From: DATARH01 sp035570495
Lineage (GTDB): Bacteria; Pseudomonadota; Alphaproteobacteria; ATCC43930; CGMCC-115725
NCBI GenBank assembly: GCA_035570495.1
Contig: DATMLO010000149.1
Location: 1 to 64,000, forward strand
DNA: 64,000 nt
Direction: 5' to 3'
Made by a program: the position numbers and the translations under genes. The notes under the pieces were generated by a model. It did no database searches and had not been told where the DNA came from. It saw only the letters and a program-made list of their open reading frames with translations. Below are positions 58,712 to 64,000 of this stretch, piece after piece (position 1 is the stretch's first letter; each line of letters starts with the position of its first letter).

Positions 58712-58773
58712 CGTCATCCCCGGGCTTGTCCCAGAAATCCACGTGGATGGCCGGGATAAACCCGGCCATGACG
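58712..58773. repeat. Intergenic palindromic element, GGCCGGG/CCCGGCC type
   Basis: CGTCATCCCCGGGCTTGTCC near 58712 and GTGGATGGCCGGG...CCCGGCCATGACG near 58744-58773 repeat the motif at 23835-23866 (GTCATGGCCGGG...CCCGGCCATCCACG). It lies between the DapA-family and Rieske genes. Confidence 0.8.
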
Positions 58774-58787
58774 AAAAATGCGAGCTG

Positions 58788-60068
58788 CTACACGGTCTGC
58801 AGTATCTTATCCTTGGTGATGTCGGGCGCCAGAATCTCGTGCCAGTCGGCGTCTCGCGGCAACACCTCCTCGCCGGCGCGGATGTGGTAGTAACTGGTGC
58901 CGGTGCCGGCCGGGTCACCACCGGCCTCGACGGTCCTCACCGCCTGGCCCAACATGCGCCGCATCTGACCGATCGCCTTGTCGCCCGGGCCGAGATGCTC
59001 CTTCGAGCGGTCGACGATGGGGCCCATGCTCTCCTGCAATGCGCGGTCCTGCTGGTTGATGCCGTCGATGCCGCTATAGGTCTCGGTCTTTTGCACCTGG
59101 CGGTTAAGGCCGTAATTATTGGAGCGGTTCTGGAATGACCGGAACGTCTTCTGGTCGACAAAGTCGGGCCCATTGCCGATGCCGCGCTCAGCCCGGTCTT
59201 CCTCGGTCAGCGGCGCATCGGTCGTCGAGTACATCCAGTTGTAGACCATGCAGTTGTGATCATCGATCGGCACCCAGATGTGGCCGGCGTCGAGCGGCAG
59301 CCCGCTCTCCGAGGTCGAAGGTCGGATCTGATGGAACGGCATGATGAAGTGGTAGCTGCGGATATGGACCTCGTCCTCACCGAGCGGCCGGATGCCGGCG
59401 TAGAGATAGCCATAATCAGTCACGTCAACGACCAGCTTCGGCGCCTTGCCGCGCACGAACGGGTTTGACGGCTTGATCCCGCCGCGCTTCGAGTTGTCGG
59501 TAAGGAGCCGGTGCAAAATCGGCGCGTGCGACGTGTCGACACCGCCTTCGAGCGCCTGCAGATAGTTGCATTCCTCGATGACCTTGGAGACGTGGCGGCG
59601 CGCTTCCGGCACCTGCGTCCAGGCGAATTTCGGCGCGGGTGGCATCTTCTCGGCCGGGCCCATATAGGCCCAGACGATGCCGCCGAGCTCGGCCGTCGGG
59701 TAGGCGGTGAGGTGGATGTGCTGCTTGAACTGATTTTCCGGCGGCTCATTGAGCTGATCGACGCACGTGCCTTCGACGTCGAATTTCCAGCCGTGATAAA
59801 CGCAGCGCAGACCGCATTCCTCGTTGCGCCCGAAGTAGAGCGAGACGCGGCGGTGCGGACAGAATTCCTCGACCAGCCCGATGCGGCCGTCGGTGTCGCG
59901 GAACACCACCAGGTCTTCGCCCATCAGCCGCACACGCACCGGCGCGCAATCGGGCTCGGCGATCTCCGTCGACAGGCAGGCGGGAATCCAGTACCGCCGC
60001 ATCGCATTGCCCATCGGCGTGCCGGGCCCGACGCGAGTGATCAGTTCGTTTTCTTTCGCTGGCAGCAT
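58788..60068 (-). CDS. Rieske non-heme iron oxygenase, large subunit (phthalate 4,5-dioxygenase-like)
   Basis: This 426-residue oxygenase has the Rieske motif C70-x-H72 (EFCPHRRVSLYFG) and C89-x2-H92 (LRCVYHGWKFD). The mononuclear iron site is D178/H181/H186 (GGVDTSHAPILHR). It begins MLPAKENELITRVGPGTPMG, characteristic of the phthalate dioxygenase/oxygenase-alpha class. It hydroxylates aromatic acids using a reductase partner, which is not adjacent. Same-strand neighbours are the DapA-family gene (palindrome between) and gentisate dioxygenase, suggesting an aromatic-degradation group. Confidence 0.92.
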   Translation of the reverse strand: MLPAKENELITRVGPGTPMGNAMRRYWIPACLSTEIAEPDCAPVRVRLMGEDLVVFRDTDGRIGLVEEFCPHRRVSLYFGRNEECGLRCVYHGWKFDVEGTCVDQLNEPPENQFKQHIHLTAYPTAELGGIVWAYMGPAEKMPPAPKFAWTQVPEARRHVSKVIEECNYLQALEGGVDTSHAPILHRLLTDNSKRGGIKPSNPFVRGKAPKLVVDVTDYGYLYAGIRPLGEDEVHIRSYHFIMPFHQIRPSTSESGLPLDAGHIWVPIDDHNCMVYNWMYSTTDAPLTEEDRAERGIGNGPDFVDQKTFRSFQNRSNNYGLNRQVQKTETYSGIDGINQQDRALQESMGPIVDRSKEHLGPGDKAIGQMRRMLGQAVRTVEAGGDPAGTGTSYYHIRAGEEVLPRDADWHEILAPDITKDKILQTV

Positions 60069-60285
60069 CGTCCCGCTCTCCTTGCCTCGCTCTCCCAGAC
60101 CCGCGAGCCCCGGGCTCGCGGCAAGTTGTATCCCAGAATAGCTCATTTCATGCCAAACGGGAGGGGTTTCGCCGGGCCGGGAATACTTCGTTCGTCATCG
60201 TAATGGTGACAGAGCCGTGGCGCAGAGTGCTGACGTTGGGCATAAAGACGCGTATGCGACAGGCGAACGGGCACGAGCCGCGCGA

Positions 60286-61050
60286 ATGGTGACAGCGGCG
60301 GTCCTCGGCCTGCCGGCGGCGGCGCTGGTCGCGCTCGTCGTCGTCTTCGTGTTCGGCGGCGTCGTCAAGGGCGTGACCGGCGTCGGGCTGCCGCTGGTGC
60401 TGGTGCCGCTCGCGACGCAATTCGTGCAGGTGCCGGTCGCCGTGGCGCTGGTGTCGGTGTCGATGGTGGTCACCAACATCGTGCAGTCGCTCGAAGGCGG
60501 CCACACCGGCAAGGCGATCCACCATTTGCTGCCAATCATGTTCCCGCTGATCGTCGGCTCGATAATCGGCACGCATCTGCTGATCAGCATCGACCAGCGG
60601 CGGCTGCACCTCATCATCGGCATCACGTTTCTGTTTCTGGCGATGCTGTTGTTGTGCCTGCCGCGTGTGCGGATCAGCCCGCGCACCGCGCGCTGGAGCG
60701 GGCCGTTTGTCGGTCTGGGCTCCGGCGTGCTGGGCGGGATGTCGGCGATTTTCGGGCCGCCGATGATCGCCTATCTGGTGAGCTCCGGCGTCGACCCCGA
60801 CACCTTCGTCAAGCACATGGCGATTCTCGCGTTCACCGCGGCGGTGACGATGATCACCGTGCTCGGCGGCAGCGGCGCGATGTCGGGCGGCGATTTCGCG
60901 ATGTCGGCGCTCGCGGTGATCCCGATCCAGCTCGGCATGCCGTTGGGGCGCTGGCTGCGCGCCAGGATCAGTCCGAACCTGTTCCGCATCCTGGTGCTCG
61001 TGGTGCTCGCCGCCAGCGGTATCGACATGCTGCGGCGGGCGTTATTCTGA
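60286..61050 (+). CDS. TauE/SafE family transmembrane anion exporter
   Basis: ATG 60286 gives 254 residues with seven or eight predicted helices (ALVALVVVFVFGGVVKGVTG, LPIMFPLIVGSIIGTHLL, HLIIGITFLFLAMLLLCL, LGSGVLGGMSAIFGPPMIAY). The motif GVTGVGLPLVLVPLAT in the first repeat and GGMSAIFGPPMIAYL in the second show the internal duplication of TauE/SafE permeases, which export sulfite or organosulfonates. It is divergent from the Rieske gene, and the nitroreductase gene follows 22 bases downstream, so it could export a product of that pathway. Confidence 0.88.
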   Translation: MVTAAVLGLPAAALVALVVVFVFGGVVKGVTGVGLPLVLVPLATQFVQVPVAVALVSVSMVVTNIVQSLEGGHTGKAIHHLLPIMFPLIVGSIIGTHLLISIDQRRLHLIIGITFLFLAMLLLCLPRVRISPRTARWSGPFVGLGSGVLGGMSAIFGPPMIAYLVSSGVDPDTFVKHMAILAFTAAVTMITVLGGSGAMSGGDFAMSALAVIPIQLGMPLGRWLRARISPNLFRILVLVVLAASGIDMLRRALF

Positions 61051-61072
61051 GCGCCCACTTTGGAGGGTGCAG

Positions 61073-61903
61073 ATGACGCAACCCTACGCGAGCGAACTGA
61101 CCAGCCGCTTTGGCTACGACCTCGATCTCGGTGGCGAAGAGGTCGAGGACAATCCGTGGATCAAGCAGGTGCTGCTGCGCCGCACGCAGCGCCGCTACAG
61201 CGACCGGCCGGTGCCGGAATCAGTGGTACGGCTGATCCTGGCGGCGGCGTTTTCAGCCTCGTCGAAATCGGATTTTCAGCAGGGTTCGGTGATCCGCGTC
61301 GATGACCGCACGCGGCGCGACAAGCTCGCCGCGCTGCTCCCCGGCATGCCGCAGATCGCCCTCGCTCCGCTATTTTTTGTGTTTCTCGGCGATGCGCGGC
61401 GGCTGGAGCGCATCAGCAAGCACCCTGTCGTCAACAGCACGCTGGAGGGGTTCTTCAACGCCACGGTCGATGCCGCTTTGGCGATGCAGACCTGCATCCT
61501 CGCCGCCGAGACCTTGGGCCTCGGCGCCTGCCCGATCAGCCATTTGCGCTATTACATGGAGGCGGTGAGCGAGATCCTCACGCTGCCCGACAAGGTGTTT
61601 CCCGTCGCCGGGCTCTGCCTCGGCTACCCGGCTCAGCCGGGCTTCATCAGCATGCGGCTCGGGCCCGACGCCAATGTCTACCAGGACCGCTACGACGATA
61701 GCGGCGTCACCATGGCGGTCGACGGTTACGACAAGCGGCGCGACGCGCGGCACTCGATCAAGGACAAGCAGAAATCGCCGGAGGTCTTTGGCACCGCCGA
61801 ATTCTACGGCTGGTCGGAGGACAAGGCGCGCCAGGCGATGAGCCCCGAAGGCGCCGGTTTTGCCGCGTGGCTCGCGGCGCACGGCTTCGATCTGACGAAA
61901 TAG
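61073..61903 (+). CDS. Nitroreductase family protein
   Basis: This 276-residue flavin-binding nitroreductase-like protein has LLRRTQRRYSDRPVPESVVR, FSASSKSDFQQGSVIRVDD, ATVDAALAMQTCILAAETLG and GACPISHLRYYMEAVSEILT. It uses FMN and NAD(P)H to reduce nitroaromatics, quinones or similar. Start ATG 61073 has GGAGGG upstream; the earlier GTG 61067 is in the ribosome-binding site. It ends just before a bidirectional terminator shared with a mini-gene on the minus strand. Confidence 0.88.
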   Translation: MTQPYASELTSRFGYDLDLGGEEVEDNPWIKQVLLRRTQRRYSDRPVPESVVRLILAAAFSASSKSDFQQGSVIRVDDRTRRDKLAALLPGMPQIALAPLFFVFLGDARRLERISKHPVVNSTLEGFFNATVDAALAMQTCILAAETLGLGACPISHLRYYMEAVSEILTLPDKVFPVAGLCLGYPAQPGFISMRLGPDANVYQDRYDDSGVTMAVDGYDKRRDARHSIKDKQKSPEVFGTAEFYGWSEDKARQAMSPEGAGFAAWLAAHGFDLTK

Positions 61904-61911
61904 CGCAAAAG

Positions 61912-61943
61912 AAAAGGCCGCCTCCCGAAGGTGACGGCCTTTT
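61912..61943. terminator. Bidirectional rho-independent terminator
   Basis: Stem AAAAGGCCG (61912-61920) / CGGCCTTTT (61935-61943), nine base pairs with A/T tracts at both ends. It therefore can end the plus-strand nitroreductase transcript and the minus-strand mini-gene at 61988-62059. Confidence 0.85.
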
Positions 61944-61987
61944 CCACCGAATAACCAGCGGCCATCGCGGCCGCGCCGTTACCTTTT

Positions 61988-62059
61988 TCAGGCAAGGATC
62001 TCGGCTAGAGCGGGGATCCTGGTCACGGCTGCGGTGGACCGCGGTTGATGGTGAGACAC
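61988..62059 (-). CDS. 23-codon mini-gene with exceptional Shine-Dalgarno
   Basis: GTG 62059, then a 23-residue peptide SHHQPRSTAAVTRIPALAEI (followed by LA) and TGA. Upstream, AGAAAGGAGGTGATCC (62076-62061) is the exact complement of the last 16 bases of 16S rRNA (GGATCACCTCCTTTCT), with AGGAGG 7 bases from the GTG. A plausible -10 (TAGAAT, 62102-62097) and -35 (TTGCGA, 62126-62121) with an 18-base spacer would start the transcript near 62090. A terminator follows. The peptide has no family that I recognise. It may be a real microprotein, a leader peptide, or a ribosome-interacting RNA. Confidence 0.55.
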   Translation of the reverse strand: MSHHQPRSTAAVTRIPALAEILA

Positions 62060-62096
62060 AGGATCACCTCCTTTCTGTTGTGGCGACGAGGAGCAT

Positions 62097-62126
62097 ATTC
62101 TACATCCTATTGTGTCCTTTTCGCAA
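62097..62126 (-). promoter_or_regulatory. Candidate sigma-70-type promoter of the mini-gene
   Basis: TTGCGA (-35, 62126-62121), 18 bases, TAGAAT (-10, 62102-62097), placed ~40 bases before the GTG. The core hexamers are near consensus; no experimental evidence. Confidence 0.4.
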
Positions 62127-62253
62127 GCGTCGCGCTCGCGTGACAATGCGCCGCACGACGCAGCTGCACTGCAACATCGGGCGATAGTGGCAATGCCGCG
62201 CTTCGTGGCATAAAGGCGCGCCAAAGAGACGTTGAGAAACGAGACGCAGGAAC

Positions 62254-63030
62254 ATGTCGGGAAACACCGAGCGGATGACCGTCAACGGGTTCGAACTGGA
62301 AGTGCTGCGCCGCGGCCAAAGCGCGCCGGTGGTGCTGCTGCACGGCATGGACACGGTGAGCCCGAAAGCGCCGTTTCTCGATCTTCTGGCGCGACATGTC
62401 GAAATCATCGCGCCCTCCGGCCCAGGGTTCGGCAACTCGCCGCGGCCCAAGGATTTCGACACGATGTACGACCTGACTCACCTCTATCTCGCGCTGCTCG
62501 ACCAGTTGCCGCACGAGAAGGTGACGTTGATGGGGCTGTCGTTCGGCGGCTGGCTCGCCGCCGAAGTCGCGGTCGCGAGCTGTCACCGCATCGCGAATCT
62601 GATCCTGGTCGATCCTGTGGGCATCAAGCTCGGCGGGAGCGAGGAGCGCGACATCCTCGACGTCTTCAACACGCACCCAAACGAGGTGCGCCGCCGCAGC
62701 TGGGCCGACCCCGCCAAGGCGCCGGACTACGACGCGATGACCGATGAGGAACTCGTCATCCACGCCAAGAACTGGGAAGCGCTGTGTCTCTATGGCTGGC
62801 ACCCCTACATGTACAACCCGCAGCTCAAACAATGGCTCGGGCGGATTTCAGCGCCGAGCCTAGTGTTGTGGGGCGACCATGACGGCGTCGTCACTCCGGA
62901 TTACGGCCGCGCCTACGCCAATCTGATTCGCGGCAGCGAGTTCCGATTGATCGAGAGCGCCGGCCACCATCCGGAACAGGAACAGCCCGAGACGTTCGTG
63001 CGGGCGGTGATGGGATTCCTCGGCGATTGA
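62254..63030 (+). CDS. Alpha/beta hydrolase
   Basis: This 258-residue hydrolase has VVLLHGMDTVSPKAPFLDLL (oxyanion), the nucleophile elbow GLSFGGWLAAEVAV, LVLWGDHDGVVTPDYGRAY (acid Asp) and ESAGHHPEQEQPETFVRAVM (catalytic His). No signal peptide. Substrate specificity cannot be told; it is similar to meta-cleavage product hydrolases and haloalkane dehalogenase-like proteins. It is separate from the mini-gene (opposite strand, ~190 bases). Confidence 0.87.
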   Translation: MSGNTERMTVNGFELEVLRRGQSAPVVLLHGMDTVSPKAPFLDLLARHVEIIAPSGPGFGNSPRPKDFDTMYDLTHLYLALLDQLPHEKVTLMGLSFGGWLAAEVAVASCHRIANLILVDPVGIKLGGSEERDILDVFNTHPNEVRRRSWADPAKAPDYDAMTDEELVIHAKNWEALCLYGWHPYMYNPQLKQWLGRISAPSLVLWGDHDGVVTPDYGRAYANLIRGSEFRLIESAGHHPEQEQPETFVRAVMGFLGD

Positions 63031-63094
63031 GGCCCTTAGCGCCCGTCTCAGAACCACCAGGGCATGTTGGCCGTATCCGCCGCAGGAGGGCCTG

Positions 63095-63637
63095 ATGAGC
63101 CAATACGACATGCAATCGCCGGTTCTGTCCGATACGCGGAACAATGGTGCGACCAACGCGGGGGAAATCGGCGCGTTTGTGCTGGCGGAGATCATCAAGT
63201 TCGCCGGTGTCTATGCGTTGGCTTATCTCGGGCCGTTGAGTGCGCTCTATCTCTCTGCGCTTCATTCCGGCGGTCCGCCATTATTGCTGACCGTTTCTGC
63301 CGGCATCAGCGCGGTATGGGGCGTCGTGGTGTTTGTGTTGTTCATTCTTTTCCGTAGCGGGTTCGGCGGTATCCCGACGGCCGTGTCGCCACAGGATCGC
63401 GGCTCCCCGATTATCACCCCCGGCATGACACGCGGTGGAGAGATCGGCGCCTTTGCGCTCGCTTATGGCATCGTGCTGGGGATCATCATGTTTTCGAATG
63501 GCATTTTCCTCCCGCAAGTGTACGCGGCGATCGGGCGATCGCTGGCGCCGCTGATCGGGTTGGCGATTTCGATCGTTGGCGCCGGCGCCACCTTCGGTCT
63601 CTTCATTGGTTTTCGCCAATCAATGCTCCGCCGGTAG
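63095..63637 (+). CDS. Membrane protein with two-fold internal repeat (180 aa)
   Basis: ATG 63095 follows GGAGG. There are four hydrophobic segments in two pairs. Each half begins with a similar motif: GEIGAFVLAEIIKFAGVYAL (residues ~23-42) and GEIGAFALAYGIVLGIIMFS (~113-132), each followed by a second long hydrophobic helix (LLLTVSAGISAVWGVVVFVLF; LAPLIGLAISIVGAGATFGL). The central loop has Ser/Pro/Gly. The family is unknown; the repeat suggests internal duplication as in small transporters or channels. Confidence 0.7.
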   Translation: MSQYDMQSPVLSDTRNNGATNAGEIGAFVLAEIIKFAGVYALAYLGPLSALYLSALHSGGPPLLLTVSAGISAVWGVVVFVLFILFRSGFGGIPTAVSPQDRGSPIITPGMTRGGEIGAFALAYGIVLGIIMFSNGIFLPQVYAAIGRSLAPLIGLAISIVGAGATFGLFIGFRQSMLRR

Positions 63638-63775
63638 CCGCAAGGCGCCTACAGGGCGACGACACCGCTGGCGTCGCCCACGGCGCATCTGTTGCGGCGA
63701 CAAATTTCGCGATCTGTGTCTGTACGGGCGGCGCGCGGCGGCTTATCCCGTATTCCCCAAACCACGGGAGGTTTG

Positions 63776-64000
63776 ATGGAACTTCCATCCCTCACTGAGC
63801 TTGAAGCCGCGGCCGATCTGGTGCATCGCATCATCCCGCCGACGCCTCAGATTTGCTGGCCGCTCTTGTCGGCGCGCGTCGGCGCAGAGCTTTGGGTCAA
63901 GCACGAAAATCACACCCAAACCGGCGCGTTCAAGCTGCGCGGCGGGCTCGTCTATCTCGACGATCTGAAGCGCGCGCAGCCAGGCATCGCCGGCGTCATC
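63776..64000 (+). CDS. Threonine/serine dehydratase-type PLP enzyme, N-terminal part
   Basis: ATG 63776 with GGAGG upstream opens a frame running to the window end, 75 residues so far. It reads PSLTELEAAADLVHRIIPPT, then LWVKHENHTQTGAFKLRG, containing the PLP lysine motif TGAFKLRGG of fold-type II threonine dehydratase or serine racemase. The remaining ~240 residues lie outside. This region after the membrane protein is independent of it. Confidence 0.85.
   Translation, partial: MELPSLTELEAAADLVHRIIPPTPQICWPLLSARVGAELWVKHENHTQTGAFKLRGGLVYLDDLKRAQPGIAGVI

Noticed and set aside
62061..62076. 16S rRNA 3'-end sequence as an rRNA remnant
   Set aside because: Only the terminal 16 bases match and no helix 45 or upstream 16S sequence is present; it works as a ribosome-binding site on the opposite strand.
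1..64000. CRISPR arrays, tRNA or rRNA genes, complete insertion sequences
   Set aside because: No regularly spaced identical repeats, no T-arm or anticodon-arm pattern, and no transposase frame were seen by eye; a tRNA scan would be needed to exclude a missed tRNA.

Overview
The window is GC-rich DNA, estimated by eye at about two-thirds G+C, from a free-living alphaproteobacterium, most likely Hyphomicrobiales/Rhodospirillales-like. Supporting signs are the class I PHA synthase, the S9 with an N-terminal extension, a BadH-like dehydrogenase, DUF427/DUF1737 proteins, and intergenic palindromes of the type common in Bradyrhizobium and its relatives. No genus can be fixed from the sequence.

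Region by region: (1) 1-3954 is one end of an integrated mobile element. It is a minus-strand operon of tyrosine integrase, unknown protein, excisionase-like regulator, truncated small ORF, ParB-like protein and the start of a DUF488 gene, with stop/start overlaps or very short gaps at most junctions. It lies next to the 3' end of homoserine dehydrogenase (hom). (2) 4143-10681 is chromosomal metabolism: hom, an OmpA-like lipoprotein, phaC, a gamma-carbonic-anhydrase-like protein and a CaiB-type CoA transferase. (3) 10760-14560 is a minus-strand cell-envelope cluster centred on a 679-residue TIR-transmembrane-coiled-coil-Sel1 protein flanked by small secreted proteins. (4) 14839-20577 holds a TauD-type dioxygenase, a TPR/SPINDLY-type O-GlcNAc transferase homologue, an enoyl-CoA hydratase and rplM-rpsI. 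(5) 20763-29314 holds a small TTG-start ORF, an orphan CIRCE-like site, an LLM oxidoreductase, a CoA-binding protein, a Nudix hydrolase, a gamma-glutamyltransferase, DUF427, a BadH-like SDR, and a frameshifted sulfatase/SDR pair. (6) 29528-34582 is a plus-strand run: rfbB, aminotransferase, serine hydrolase, lipoprotein, and a distinctly AT-rich DUF2934/RipA-like membrane gene. (7) 34592-47921 holds a polysaccharide deacetylase, a FecR protein, an enoyl-CoA hydratase, a GMC dehydrogenase pair, a frameshifted cupin, two MFS transporters, a CaiB transferase, a two-subunit TPP decarboxylase, an HTH-citrate synthase with an in-frame palindromic insertion, and a divergent cupin gene. (8) 47968-56314 holds an SPFH protein pair, a second gamma-glutamyltransferase, a D-hydantoinase/D-carbamoylase operon and a DUF1737-manC pair. 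(9) 56610-64000 is an apparent aromatic-degradation group (gentisate dioxygenase, DapA-family enzyme, Rieske oxygenase, TauE exporter, nitroreductase), then a 23-codon mini-gene with an extreme Shine-Dalgarno, a hydrolase, an internally duplicated membrane protein and the start of a PLP dehydratase.

Four genes are each broken by an apparent one-base slip in a short homopolymer run. This suggests either sequence errors or very recent decay, and it should be resolved before calling them pseudogenes. The most unusual signals are the TIR/Sel1 envelope protein with its secreted neighbours, the HTH-citrate synthase locus (palindromic insertion, 3' relic of a tandem copy, perfect 11-bp inverted repeat in the divergent promoter), the mini-gene whose ribosome-binding site matches the entire 16S tail, and the orphan CIRCE-like operator.
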